A stretch of DNA of 64,000 nt, taken from positions 41,526,101 through 41,590,100 of the forward strand of contig CM069872.1 of NCBI GenBank assembly GCA_036172665.1. Reading direction: 5' to 3'. Positions 46,353 through 57,659 of this stretch are shown piece by piece (the stretch's first letter is position 1; each line of letters begins with the position of its first letter). A program made the position numbers and the translations under genes. Source of the stretch: Prosopocoilus inquinatus (lineage: Eukaryota > Arthropoda > Insecta > Coleoptera > Lucanidae). The notes beneath the pieces are model-generated. The model was given only the letters and a program-made list of their open reading frames with translations, was not told the origin of the DNA and ran no database searches.

Positions 46353-46830
46353 CTTGAAAATAATTTTAGAATATGATGTGTGATGTCTAGTATCACTTTT
46401 GTAACCTATTTTTCCCATTATGCTATTCTCGTAGGCCTAACAGAAGAAATAGTCATCGTTGGGACACTCTGTGCATTCAATTTAGAAATTTTCTGGAACG
46501 AAGTCTTTTGTTTGATTACAATAGATTACATTTTACTTAATATCCAGTAATTTCCTGTTAAAAGAAATTTCAGAAAAGAAATAGACATAGTTGGGACACA
46601 TTTGACATTTAATTTAGTTGAAAATACTTTTAGAATATGCTGTGTGATGTCTAGTATCACTTTTGTGACATATTTTTCCCATCGTGCTATTCTCGTAGGC
46701 CTAACAGAAGAAATAGTCATCGTTGGGACACTCTGTACATTTAATTTAGATATTTTCTGGAGCGAAGACTTTTGGTTGATTACAATCGATTACATTTTAA
46801 TTAATATCCAGTGACTTCCTGTTAAATGAA
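46353..46830. repeat. 265-bp tandem duplication of a MITE arm
   Basis: TTTTAGAATATG(A/C)TGTGTGATG, CTAGTATCACTTTTGT, GTCATCGTTGGGACACTCTG and GATTACATTTTA recur with a 265-bp period (copy 1 from 46353, copy 2 from 46618). Copies are about 90 percent alike by eye. Confidence 0.85.
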
Positions 46831-46919
46831 ACTTCAGGAACAATGAGTCAAGCCCCTATTAATACTCATTCGATAAGAAGAAACGACGGGAAGTGCTAAA
46901 ATTTAGCCTGAATCCAATT

Positions 46920-47260
46920 GCGCACTTAGCGACGACACGTCAGCGTACCAGCAACAATAATAATTGCGCTCGGCCGGCGCACTGAATTTATTCGTTTATA
47001 TCACATTCGAATAACGAATGTTTCCTATTGGTATCAGCGGTAATCTCATTAGCTCGGTTCGTCATGCGTGGCCCCGTAGTTTAAAATTAGTCCGAAGTGC
47101 AGTCGAAAATTTCGGTCCGGGCGAGCATTCCTCGCGCCCGTCTCTGTCGTTATTAATAATTAAATAATTTTTAATTTGCACATCTAATTATGACACAAGG
47201 CCTTCGAGTGGCAAACCTGTTCTGGATTTAGCACGTCGAATTATTTAGTATTTGTAAAAT
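46920..47260. promoter_or_regulatory. Candidate conserved non-coding island
   Basis: Unique, higher-GC stretch (GCGCTCGGCCGGCGCACTGA, TTCGGTCCGGGCGAGCATTC, CGCCCGTCTCTGTCG) followed by TTATTAATAATTAAATAATT homeodomain-like sites. No frame, no TIR. Composition suggests an intronic enhancer; inference only. Confidence 0.3.
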
Positions 47261-47792
47261 TTATAAATTTGTGAATTGCGCGCTGTGTGTTGTTTACTTT
47301 CCTCCAATCACCATTTTGTTTAGGAACAGCTAACAAAATTGGTCGGTCTCTAATTTTCAAACCAAAAAATGTTATACCATACGTACCATTAATGTTTTCA
47401 AATGTTTCAAATCAGTTCGGTGAAAGAAATGTATACAGAGTGTACCTACGGCTTAACCATAGATACCTGAACTCAAAATAAAACGATTTAAGAAAAATTA
47501 TTTATACTCAAAAGTGCTTGGTTAAGTCAGTATTCTGCTTCAAAGTTAATTTTCTTGTAAGAAAGAAAAGCCTGAATCATATAGTACTAGGTATGAGGCC
47601 CCCAGGGTTGCCACAACACAAATCTTACAAGTTTCTCGGTGCTCCATCACATCGTTTAGTTTATTTAGTTAATACCTTTTTAGAAAGGAACACTCGATAC
47701 GAAACTATTTAGTGTGTTTTGTAACTTTTGATATTTCTTATGATTCAGTCACCAAATAGGAAAATATAAATGGCTGCAGATATACTCTAGTG

Positions 47793-48444
47793 CAGGAATG
47801 GTCAACAAGTCGATCGCGAAGTAATTTTTGGTCGATCACAGCTGGCAGGAGATGATTTTGATTTCAACACCAAACGCAACGTACCCAGTCGCGACTCATA
47901 AAAACAAATTTTGAAATTGTCAAAATAGATCGCAACGCGTTTTTAAGAAAAAAAAAGTCGATCCTGCATACAGGATGATTCAAAATAAGTATCCGACCCG
48001 TCAACCACAGGTAGTACACAGAAAAAGGAAACAAAACGTCTATGTACATAGGGGGTCTAATATCCATAGTTTTTGAGATAAAATGCATTGAAGATTCAAA
48101 TATAAATTGGTTAATGGGCACTAATGCAGTTGTATTGCGTCGCAAGAGCAATGAACTCGCGTGAAATAGAACGAAATACGAAATACATTTTATTTGTGGC
48201 TATCTGCGGAACAAAATGTATAGTAGGCAATTCTTTCATTCGAATTTCGTACTTGGGTATGTATACGTAAGAAATGAATCTTAATTTTATAATGAAGTTT
48301 TTTGTACTCAAAGGAGGATGATTTCTGAAATGCTTCTGATAGAATTATTGCTTGCAATTTCGCACTTGCATGACCCTAGTAAATACGGTCCTAACGGGTC
48401 GGACACTTATTCTGAAGCACCCTGTATACAGAAGTTTGTCACCA
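47793..48444. mobile_element. hAT-like MITE interrupted by a TA-inserting element
   Basis: Left CAGGAATGGTCAACAAGTCG; right, after the insertion, CAGAAGTTTGTCACCA. Identical 8-bp flanks CTCTAGTG (47785-47792 and 48445-48452) mark the duplication; the last six or so bases of the right TIR are missing. Same family as 14905-15175. The element proper is about 200 bp without the 454-bp insert. Confidence 0.75.
47971..48424. mobile_element. 454-bp CAGG(A/G)TG TIR element, TA-flanked
   Basis: Left CAGGATGATTCAAAATAAGT plus ATCCGACCCGT and right (reverse complement) CAGGGTGCTTCAGAATAAGT plus GTCCGACCCGT. TA at 47969-47970 and 48425-48426. It sits inside the hAT MITE, so it is the younger of the two. 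Two overlapping - strand frames (47864-48151, 48111-48311) show no transposase motif. Confidence 0.85.
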
Positions 48445-48719
48445 CTCTAGTGTATACTCTAGGTATACTTCGCATGTAATTAATTTTCAGAAAAAATCAA
48501 TTATTAGTAAATGTTCAGAGATATTTGTTCTGCTGTGACAGTCCGCCAAATTAAACTTCTGAATTAAAATATTTTGCACAAAAAAAAAACACTTTAGATT
48601 TTCCAATTTTTTAATCAAAATTAAGTTTCACTTCAAGAACTTTCGAGCAGAATAGTAGTTTACTTAAACCGTTTTATTTTGAGACCACGAATCTGTGGTT
48701 AAGCCGTGTCCATGGCCAA

Positions 48720-49940
48720 CAATTTTTACAAGTTTAAATTAATTTAAATTTATTTTCTTTCCTTAACGTACAGTGTGTGTCTAGATTTATTGACCATTTG
48801 GATGTTTTTTTTTTTACTTTCGGCTTTTATAAAAAAATGGTCTCGTAGAAAAATGTTGTTTACTTCAAAACAGCAATTATTAATTTAATTACGTGGGCAT
48901 TTTTGCAATAAATAAATTCTTTCTAACGAAAATCTGAATTATTCCAAGCAAATTAAACTACACCGTAAATTGTTACATTTCAACATGTGCATTCAACAAG
49001 TTTAAATCGAAAGTAAAAAAAATATTCTATAAATCTACGCACCATACAGTGTGTGCCCTGCACACACAGGGTGAGAGTCACTGATGATACACTGTGTTTC
49101 TAAAATAACTTTCAGATTTTGAGAAATGGAGCAAGAAGTCTGTAGGAAGGAAGTTTAATTGTATGTTGAGGACTAGAATCCTGAGGGCTCCAGTGACCTC
49201 AGTCTTCAAATGTTTCGACCTCTTTCGCTTTTTTTCTTTTAATAGCGTGGTGAATTTTTATGACGTGTTTTTAATCGACATTTCAAAACCTGGTGTAAAA
49301 AGTTTACTCCCGTAGATGTAAGAATTTCGAGAAAATGCGAAAATTATTGCACTATGATACGCAGACGAACAAAAAACAAGCAACGAATCTCCTCTTTTCT
49401 CTTTGCAGAAAACCGAAAAAAAAATCTAAGGTAACCAAATTAAACCAGAAAAACAAAAGACCATCAAGAGTTTATGTATGACCAACATGTGATTTTCTAG
49501 TTTTATACATTAATAAAATTTTATACAGTTTTATACATCCTGTATTAAACAATATTTTACACGCCAATGTTTTATATTGTATTATATCCACTCTATTAGA
49601 CTATACTATTAGATATACACTCTGTTAGATAAAATGTATAATACTACAACTTCCCTGGTCAGGCATCAAGCCGCAATTTAAAATTTGTAGGGGAGACATT
49701 ACTAAAAAGTATGACTATACTTGCGTATCCAAACCTTCCCCTCTTGATCAAGGCAACCTTGTCAGAATAACAAAAAAACAGTTGCCATCGCATACGAAAC
49801 GGTCAAATTACGTCATTGCTGCGAATTTTGAAATGCAGTAATAAATTAGTTGCAAGTCAGCTTAGATTACCGTGGACTTCCCGAGCATCCCCTGATGAAT
49901 CGATAAAAAAACTGATACATAGAAAATATACCCATACCGG
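48720..49940. other. Spacer, nothing firm
   Basis: CACTGTGTTT/CATACAGTGTGTG-type short inverted words at about 49045-49100 may be a transposon remnant. TTTTATAC words repeat at 49500-49640. No gene recognised. Confidence 0.3.
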
Positions 49941-49941
49941 T

Positions 49942-50148
49942 ATTCATAAACAAAACTTACGTTATGCGTTCACTTTAAATTCGCTATAATTCACAAATCC
50001 TAGGTATTTCCCGCGTTTTTGAAAATTCATTCATAAAATATTCTTAAATTCACACTGGTTATGCGCCCAAAATGTGGGAAATATGTACAGTTTATGAATT
50101 ACGGCGAATTGTAAACGAACGCATAGCGTAAGTTTGGTTTATGTATAC
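49942..50148. mobile_element. MITE family copy 2 (TTCATAAACAAAACTTAC ends)
   Basis: TTCATAAACAAAACTTACGT plus TATGCGTTCACTTTAAATTC is mirrored by GAATTGTAAACGAACGCATA and GCGTAAGTTTGGTTTATG. Internal TGGTTATGCGCCCAAAATGT parallels copy 1 at 8879-9055. Confidence 0.8.
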
Positions 50149-50812
50149 AGTCCTAAGAGTCTAGAATCGACGAATGGTTGTTTTAAAAAAGAATTTTTAA
50201 TCTCATGGTAGAAGCAATAAGGATAAAAATATTTAGTTAAATTAACAATGTGGTACATATACAGGCTATTTTTGTTTACTTTGTGCAAATAAAAAAACCT
50301 CAGCATAAGTAAGTTAAATGAAATGTTACCTTCCGCAGGTATTTTTCGGTGGCTACCGTATCATAACCAAAAGAAATCGGAGGTATCATTTGTTTGGAAC
50401 TGCTGAAATGTGCGAGAAAGGAATATTTAGCAAGGTCAATGACACATTGAACAAACCCACCGATACCGCACCCGAACATCAACGGAGCGTTTCATAATAA
50501 GAATCATTGACATCGTATATTAATTTATTTTTTCCTTCTTCCTTTTAGTAAATCAACTTTTGCTAATCTCGTTGCTAGCTATGAAAGTATTACTTACGGT
50601 CCACGGACGTCAAATTTTGATAAGTCTATTAAAAATTGCAATTTATTCGTACCTTGCTTTTAACTTGTTCGGCAACAACGAACCACATGTGACATTCGTA
50701 GCGTCTTGAATTGGGCTAATTTTTAATTTGAAAATACTTCTTCTCGAACGGTTTGGTGAAAATCTGTTACTGCATTTTTCTCGAAAATTATTAACTTTTC
50801 GTTAAGGACATA

Positions 50813-51762
50813 CAGGGTATTCATGGGAAGTCGCTACAATAGCTAACTTTTTTATTTATAGATTTAGAAAGTAACTTAAATTATAAAAGTTTTAAGACCT
50901 TTCTTCCTCGTTTTTATGCTACTTTCGGAATAACAAATTACGATCAGGTTTTCGAGATTTTCAATTGTTTTCAACTTTTTTAAGTTGTAAGTATGTGTGT
51001 AAAATATTATCTCTCAAAACAGAATGTTTTATAAATAATTCAGTCTTGATATTCGCGGGAAGAAGTGTATCGTTACGATAGTCTTTTAATTCACGAATAC
51101 AGTATGGTGCGCATTGAAACAAGAGAATAAAGGAAGTGAGTTCAAACTGTCAGACCTTTGTGAACTGTCATTATTCAAAATTTGTCTAAATTTAGTTCAA
51201 ACTCAAAACCTTTATGACAAATATTGAAAGTGCGACATGCTAAAATGTTTATATATACTATATAATTACCAAATCATTTATAAGATATTTTAGAGAAGCA
51301 CTTTGACATCCTAAACACGATACGCTGATAAAAAATTTAATGTTCCATTTAAGAAAGTTGAAGACAGTTGAAAATTTCGAAAATCTGATGGTCATTTGTT
51401 TCTCCGACGGTACTATAAAATCAATTAGGGAAGGTCATGAAACTTTTCTAATTTAAGCTACTTCGTGTAATTTTAAATGAAAAAGTTAGCTATTGTATAA
51501 TTTATAAAATAGTAGGCTTTGGGATACGATATTTTAGAGACATAATTTATATAACATCCTGAACGCGATGCGATGATAAAAAACATTTCATTAAAAAAAG
51601 TTGAAAACAATTGAGAATCTCGAAAACCTGATTGTCATTTGTTTTTCCGAAAGTACCATAAAATCGAAGAGGAAAGGTCCTAAAATTTTCCTAATTTAAG
51701 TTACTTCGTAAAAATACAAATAAGAAAGATAGCTATTGTAGCGGATTCCTATGAACACCCTG
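50813..51762. mobile_element. 950-bp CAGGGTATTCATGGG long-TIR element with duplicated arm
   Basis: Left CAGGGTATTCATGGGAAGTC, right (reverse complement) CAGGGTGTTCATAGGAATCC, both followed by GCTACAATAGCTA(A/T)CTTT. TA at 50811-50812 and 51763-51764. The right arm is present twice (about 51345-51500 and 51590-51762; shared TTGAAAA…ATCTGATGGTCATTTGTTT-type blocks), so the element has one left and two right arms, like 18225-18522. Confidence 0.85.
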
Positions 51763-52199
51763 TATGAATTCAATCGTTGCCATTTATGGTGATGTATTAC
51801 AGATTTAAATATTCGCACACAGTAAAAGAACACCCGGTACAATATCAGATCAACACTCGGGCTGGACTAGGAAACGGCAACAATACGTTAAGTCCGAAAG
51901 CTACGAATTCCACAAAACTTTTTTATCCTGGTTAATTAAAAAGGATCAATTTAATTGAGAAGTTATTTTTAGTTTTCATGTTAGAAAAACATCCACGCTT
52001 TTGGCATGCGATAATTAAATCGAATGTTGATTATGATTACACTCCAAGGGCGGAATCGGAATCACTATTACAAGAAAATGAACTAATTAATTAATTCGTT
52101 GCTGTACCATCCTAATGAAAGTGAACAGTTTACTGTGACATGTTGAAAACGATAAAAGCTTCACTAAAAATAAATTATTTACGAAATTGTTATTAAGAT

Positions 52200-52560
52200 T
52201 TATATGCGATTCATTTCTGCGAAGTCGCAAGCCAGGAAGAGACGCAAAAATCCCCTGGCCGTACAAAACAAGGCCGGTCAGCGGAGACCGGTAAGTAATT
52301 ATTACATAATGAAAAATACTTCCTCGGACCTCGCTCGTATTTTCGCCGTTCCGTGCGTAATGAAAGTTGCGACAGGCAGGATATTGCGGTCGTCGAATCC
52401 TGCGCGTTAAAAGGAATGGGAATGATCTTGTGTTGGTTGCTGCTGATGATGGTGGTGGTGGTGGTGGTGGCGTCGAAATTTTGCGAGGCCCAAACGAACG
52501 TCTCTTCGACTAAATAATGTACGCCGTGTTTAAAATTAGATTATTGACTCGTAAAGTGCC
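52200..52560 (+). promoter_or_regulatory. Conserved-looking island; possible small exon
   Basis: Unique, GC-rich relative to neighbours. A + strand frame (52204-52291) encodes KSQARKRRKNPLAVQNKAG and ends at GTAAGTAATT, a strong donor, but upstream acceptor and homology are lacking. A GGT-repeat (TGATGATGGTGGTGG, about 52445-52470) and ACGCCGTG/GTCGTCGAATCCTGC follow. Either an alternative exon or, more likely, intronic regulatory DNA. Confidence 0.3.
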
Positions 52561-52791
52561 TTGAATATGTTGGCTTAACAAATAATCCCGGAGCTAAATT
52601 ACATTTATTAATTTATATTGCATCGAGTTAATTTTACACACAGCATCGGTTTACGTAGGTATGATCTTAGAATTCATAGGTCACATACCGGTGCAGACTA
52701 GTATACAATCTTGAAATTTGAACTTACTCGTTTCAAAATGGTAGGAGATGTAGTTGATGAGATCAACGAAAGGAGACAATTTCTACACAGA

Positions 52792-52994
52792 AAAAATGTG
52801 TAGTAAAAAATAATGCAATTGCAGTATTTGGTAATAAAATTGAAACCAGATACAAAAAAGTAGCAAATATTCGAACAATTGTAGTAAATCATAAAAATTA
52901 AAATAGTGTCTTGCCCTGCAATTGTACGAATATTTGCTACTTTTTGTATCTGGTTCCAGTTTCACATGATTTTACTACAAGTTTTTTGTGTAAG
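52792..52994. mobile_element. 203-bp MITE with about 75-bp arms
   Basis: CTACACAGAAAAAATGTGTAG, AAAATTGAAACCAGATACAA and AGTAGCAAATATTCGAACAA on the left are mirrored by TTGTACGAATATTTGCTACT, TTTTGTATCTGGTTCCAGTT and TACTACAAGTTTTTTGTGT on the right. Confidence 0.8.
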
Positions 52995-53304
52995 TAACAA
53001 TTTAACTGCAGAAGCATGAATAATAATCGACTTAACTAAAAATTGCTATGGCACGGTGATTTTCTTAAAAATTGTAGACATAATTACTGCAATAGTAAAC
53101 CAATGAAATAGTTTTATTATTACTCGAATCGAGGTCTAAACAGTTACATTTGAAGCCACACAGTTTCAAAAGCCAAGGTATGAATTTTGCCAACGCCGTC
53201 TTCATATAAGCCTGATTCATTAGGTGGGAGAATATTCGGATTTGAGACCTGGAGATAACGCCGCGCGCCATTAAAATATTAATGAAAAGCTTAAGTAGCG
53301 ACAA

Positions 53305-53835
53305 CCTACGATCGGTTTTTGACCTGACTTTGCATTAGGATTGACAAATTGAAGCCAGTTTACTACATAATAAGGCTCAATTCTCACACGGCAGCGCGTC
53401 GCGTCGCGTCACTTTTCTGCCTCTAAAATTTGCCATGGTTTTAAATGAAGCAATTCTCACTCGGCAGCATTTTGTGTCAGAAAATTGCCTGTAAAAGCAT
53501 AGGAACCAAAATGATGCGACGCGACGCGTTGCCGTGTGAGAATTGAGCCTTCCCATACAAGAGCTTGCAGCCAAAGCATAAATGAAAATTTTAAAAATAA
53601 TTGTTGCAGATCGTGTTTGATTGCACCGTATCCCTTGAGCGTCCTTTGTACAGTTGCTTCAGCCCTATTTGGGATCTACTGCGATCAAAAACGATTTGCG
53701 ACAATTTTTTTTAAACTTCCATGTTGTTGTGACAGCAAGCATGGCCACCTTGTATGGGATAACTTATTATGTAGCAAACTGGCTTCAATTTGTCGATCCT
53801 CCGAGCAGGATGTTGCTACATAGGCTTTTCATCAA
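53305..53835. mobile_element. Fold-back element A (TTTTTGACCTGAC ends)
   Basis: GATCGGTTTTTGACCTGACT and TGACAAATTGAAGCCAGTTT are mirrored by AAACTGGCTTCAATTTGTCG; nearer the centre, GCAGATCGTGTTTGATTGCA faces TGCGATCAAAAACGATTTGC. The right outer end is altered (GATCCTCCGAGCAGGATG). Short + frames here are by-products. Split by the MITE 53374-53549. Confidence 0.75.
53374..53549. mobile_element. 176-bp MITE present only in copy A
   Basis: GGCTCAATTCTCACACGGCA plus GCGCGTCGCGTCGCG faces CGCGACGCGTTGCCGTGTGA and GAATTGAGCC. Copy B reads straight through the equivalent site (ACATAGTAAGTCTTCCCATA), an empty-site control within the same window. The CG-rich ends contrast sharply with the host composition. 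Confidence 0.85.
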
Positions 53836-54139
53836 GGTTGGTAGAGCTGGACTGTGTATTAGAAGCTTGCCTTGATCGAAAGGGGAGGGTTTGTGTACGT
53901 AACTCGTTACGTGACGTCATGTGATAAATTCCATTGGGTGTATTAATCAGTCAAAATTATATGTCCAATAGGACCACAGAATTCATTCCAGTTTTAGTGA
54001 TTTAGATTAAGCTTTAGGAGACAGATAAAACTTACTCTACTTTACTTCACTGTGACGCATCGATAAGTTTCATGTGACGTCACGAGTTATTTTCGCGGGA
54101 GTACGGGGGGAAGGATCAAACTACATGTTTAAATGGAAA

Positions 54140-54500
54140 CGAGACCTGACATTGCGTAAGGATTGATAAGTTGAAGCCGGTTTACTACATAGTAAGTCTT
54201 CCCATACGAGAGGCGGTGATGCTTGCTGTCAAAACATAAATGAAAATTTTAATAATAATTGTTGCAAGTCGTTTTTGATTGCACTGTAACCCTCGAGCGT
54301 CCTCTGTGCAGCTGCTACAGCCCTATTGGGATCTACTGCAATCAAAAACGGTTTGCAACAATCTTTTTTAAACTTCCATTATGTTGTGACAGTAAGCATG
54401 GCCGCCTTGTATGGCATGACTTATTAGGTAGCAAACTGGTTTCAATTTGTCAATCCGAATGCAACGTCAGATCAAAAATCGATCGCAGGATGTCACTACG
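54140..54500. mobile_element. Fold-back element B, uninterrupted
   Basis: GACCTGACATTGCGTAAGGA and TTGAAGCCGGTTTACTACAT are mirrored by AGGTAGCAAACTGGTTTCAA and ATCCGAATGCAACGTCAGATC. The inner arms carry ATGCTTGCTGTCAAAACATA / GACAGTAAGCATGGCCGCCT and TGCAAGTCGTTTTTGATTGC / GCAATCAAAAACGGTTTGCA. Length about 360 bp. A further fragment with the same centre and right arm is at 54895-54985. Confidence 0.8.
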
Positions 54501-54894
54501 TAGGCTTTTCATCAAGGTTGGTAGAGCTGGACTGTGTATTAGAAGGTTGCGTCACGTGATAAATTTCATTGGGTGTATTAATCAGTCAAAATTATATGAT
54601 CAATAGGACCACAGAATTAATTCCAGTTATAGTGATTTAGATTAAGCTTTAGAAGACAGATTAAAACTTACTCTATTTACTTCACTGTGACGGATAGAAG
54701 TTTCATGTGACGTCACGAGTTACTTTCGCAGGGGGGGGGGGGGGTAAGGATCAAACTACATGTTTAAATGGGAACGAGGCAACCTGCTAGATGCAATACC
54801 AGTTTAACCAACCTTGCTTTTCATTACTTTTACGTCGTGATTGCGAGTATCCTCAGACAAGTCGTTTTATAACGCTTCTGTTGACGAAGCCCCA

Positions 54895-54985
54895 AATAGG
54901 ACTGAAACAGCTGTGCAGAGGACGCTCGAGGGATCCACTGCAATCAAAAACGATTTACAACGATTTTTTTTTAATATTAATGTAA
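54895..54985. mobile_element. Fragment of the same fold-back family
   Basis: AGCTGTGCAGAGGACGCTCG, CACTGCAATCAAAAACGATT and TACAACGATTTTTTTT match the centre and right arm of elements A and B, with the centre in inverted orientation. Confidence 0.65.
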
Positions 54986-54989
54986 CATG

Positions 54990-57610
54990 TATTGTGGAGT
55001 TTGAGTAGACCGTAAATTTATATTCATTTTACCGCAAAAGCCAGTAATAGTAAAAGTAATAAATGACTTAAATATGATATAATCTCACGAGTATTATCAT
55101 TCTTTACAATACGTTTGAATTGAATAAATAAATAAATAAATAAATAAATAAATTATTTGTTGTTACGCTTAATTAATTAATTGGAAATATGTAGCAGTGG
55201 TTAAAACTAACCACTGTCCATTTCAGGAATCTCAACGAGGACGCTTCTATTAACTATAATTCCCAAAAAGAAATGAACTTTCTTTTTTCTGAAATAATTA
55301 AATACGAAATAAAATAAGAAGGCAAAAAACTAAATACTAACTCAAAAAAAAATTGATTATTTTGAAGCGCAGTTTACCATTTTAAATTATTTTTCGGTTC
55401 TTATTAGTAAATTAGTAGATAACGGCACGGGCGATACGCTTACTGCCTCAAGAAATTCGGCAGTAGCCCAAAATATGATATTCCTACACAACGAACCGGG
55501 CCTGTTTGAAGAAGGCGTTGGTTTTGCTCAATACACGAAATGAAACTTTAACTGAACCAACAAAGGTCTTATCAGCGATATACAAATAACACACGAATTA
55601 ATATATAATTAAAACCGGAGGCCCTACCTTTTTAAAACGTCGACCACTTTTCTAATTTTGTTATTACTGAGATATTGAAGTGGTCTATGTATTACAAGTG
55701 TGTTAAATTCAAACTGTGTTAAAGCTGTGTCTTATTTTTTTTCTAATCCTTACTAACTTACTAAACAATTAAAAAAGCATGTAAGGCACTTATTGTAAAA
55801 TAAATTCCCAGATAATTATGTTAAATAAAATAAATAAAATACAATAAATAAAAAACAAGCATATATTTTTAAACTATTGGCAGATTAAACGGAATCTTTT
55901 AAAAGTTTAGTTCAATTCTTTTAATGTTATCTGTGGTGATTACAGTTACCCTCTACTAGATAGAATGCGTAACTGTGTCTGTCTACTGACGTTTATCGTT
56001 ATCGATCCCGAGCCCACCCCTATAATTTCATTCACTTCTTTCAAGTCTTCATTTACCCCATTGGGTTAAACTATCGACATACAATATAATACCAAACAAG
56101 GAAAATCAAGGAAAGAATATGCAGCCGAGCAAGAAGGCCAACAACAGTACTCCTTTTTACGAAGAACGATAGTTAGAGATAGTACGTTTGAGTACAGGGT
56201 GAATGAGAGAGAAGAATAAATCAAAAAGTAATGACTATTTGAGGCCAAACTTTCAAATAACCGAATGATTGAAAAAATGCATTAGACAAAAAGACAAAGA
56301 TATCCAAATAGGTGGAAGTAATAGAAGCAAATAAAAAATAAATGACCATCAAGTAGTGATAAAAAAACAAAGACCAGAAACCACGAGACATTGGGCCTGG
56401 AGCTCTCAAGGCTATTACTTGGGGTTGATGGTTTGCCAATCAACTCACAGCTAAACCTTTTCTCTTCGTACTATTTTGCGTTTCATTATCAATTTCTCTT
56501 CCTTCTTTTATTTTTCTTCTTTTTTTGTTGATATTGATGACTGAACATTCAATGTCACTTGCACTCTCATGAATGCCTTTCATTGTTTAATGAAACATCC
56601 TACAAAGTTTGCACAAGCGTAAGCGAGTTTGTTGTTTAATTGGGAGCATAGTTATTATTATTACTTGAAACAATCAGTATTTAATTCTAATTATTTTTGA
56701 ATTTGTTAAAAAAATCAACATAAACAAACATTTATTTTGCTCACAGTTCTATTTAGTCCAAATTCTCTGCGTGTGATCGTGTTCGTTTAATTTGCCCGAA
56801 TTCTGAATCTTGTTTTCTATTACGCCCTAGAAGGTGTTAATAGCCGCCCCCATTTATTTAAACTCAGTTCATTCACTCTAGGAATTCTTAAAGGAACGAT
56901 GCTTTGTAATTAAACAACTTTAAAATATGTGTGAAACTGATTACTGTTTGCAAAAACCAGCTTGATCAGCAGATGGTAAGGAAGGAGTAAGTCAATCACT
57001 TCTTTATAACTGACCGTCAACTGAAACTCACGCGGTTGAAAATTTGGGCCCGTTTCTAAACAAACGAAGAAGAATAGGTAATTCGACTCTATTTTACTTT
57101 CGCGCCCCTTTTAACTTCGCTTCTTTTTGTTTAGCCTGTTAAAGCTCAATTAATTAACCTTCACGCACTGCTTAAATAATTACTAATAACACAGGATCAA
57201 ATCTAACTAGTTCTAGGAATACCGGTTATAAACTTGGACATCAGAAGGTGTATGACAATTTTATGTAAAAGATGACGAGTGTTTGCATACCAAGAAAAAA
57301 ATAAGTGTATGAATCATATAATAAGGGAATACCAAATTTAAGCCAAACCTTAAAACAAATAACATTCACGAACTGGAAACTCCTGCTTTACATTTTAAGA
57401 ACAACAATTCTTCATGATAAGAAATGCGATATACATTATGAAGGAGGAATACTAATTAGCCGTTTATGGGTAAATAAGGGTAGAAATACAAAAATTATAC
57501 ATACTAAAGTAAAATTACGTAGAATTTCCACTGTCTCATTTATTTTCAAATGAAGAAGAGTTAAAAGTTACCACCAAGCGACGGCATTGTTAACCAGAAG
57601 AAGAAAGGCA
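54990..57610. other. Spacer with an AAAT microsatellite
   Basis: A clean TAAA/AAAT repeat runs about 55119-55152. Otherwise unique or unrecognised AT-rich sequence; a lone TACAGGGTGAATG end lies at about 56194. No exon recognised. Confidence 0.4.
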
Positions 57611-57611
57611 G

Positions 57612-57655
57612 CCACTCCAACGAAGTCCTTTTGTCAGAAAGGACGAAACGTCGGC
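57612..57655 (+). ncRNA. Hammerhead-ribozyme-like motif (mutated core)
   Basis: CCAACGA, A, GTCC-TTTTGTCAGAAA-GGAC hairpin, GAAA, CGT, C, GGC. Stem II is four perfect pairs, GAAA is intact, ACGT is self-complementary, and GTC is a preferred cleavage triplet. The first box differs from CTGACGA by two transitions (CC/AA for CT/GA), so this copy is likely dead. It shares the extra A before stem II with the two motifs near 11 kb. Confidence 0.35.
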
Positions 57656-57659
57656 AAAA

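Larger units (their letters stand above)
42600..46830. mobile_element. 4.2-kb composite of inverted CAGGG-type elements
   Basis: The left flank (42600-42990) carries two copies of TACAGG(G/T)…GTCCCAA(T/A)GATG, AATAGCATGAAGGG(G)AAA and ACGAAA(G/A)TGATACTAGCCAT. The right flank (46353-46830) carries two reverse-complement copies (CTAGTATCACTTTTGTAACC, ATGCTATTCTCGTAGGCCTA, ATAGTCATCGTTGGGACACT). Between them are two adjacent giant palindromes. It looks like repeated insertion and inverted duplication of related TA-inserting MITEs. Confidence 0.7.
47430..48712. mobile_element. Outer decayed TIR element enclosing two nested insertions
   Basis: ATACAGAGTGTACCTACGGC plus TTAACCATAGATACCTGAAC and CAAAATAAAACGATTTAAG on the left face CTTAAACCGTTTTATTTTGA, GACCACGAATCTGTGGTTAA and GCCGTGTCC on the right. 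It encloses the hAT MITE at 47793-48444, which in turn encloses 47971-48424. Confidence 0.65.
53290..54790. repeat. Tandem duplication, each copy with a fold-back element
   Basis: Copy A (about 53290-54149) and copy B (about 54150-54790) share AGGCTTTTCATCAAGGTTGG, GTAGAGCTGGACTGTGTATT, TTAGATTAAGCTTTAG, CATGTGACGTCACGAGTTA and GGATCAAACTACATGTTTAA in the same order. B lacks about 45 bp found in A near 53875 and has a G14 tract at 54731-54744. Copy A is longer because it holds the MITE 53374-53549. Confidence 0.85.

Noticed and set aside
49738..49800. tRNA-like or other small RNA gene candidates
   Set aside because: No cloverleaf with intact A and B boxes could be made by eye here or elsewhere; a tRNA-scan would be needed.
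54259..54606. 115-codon frame across fold-back element B
   Set aside because: Lies in transposon arms and runs through an inverted repeat; the same frame is broken in copy A.
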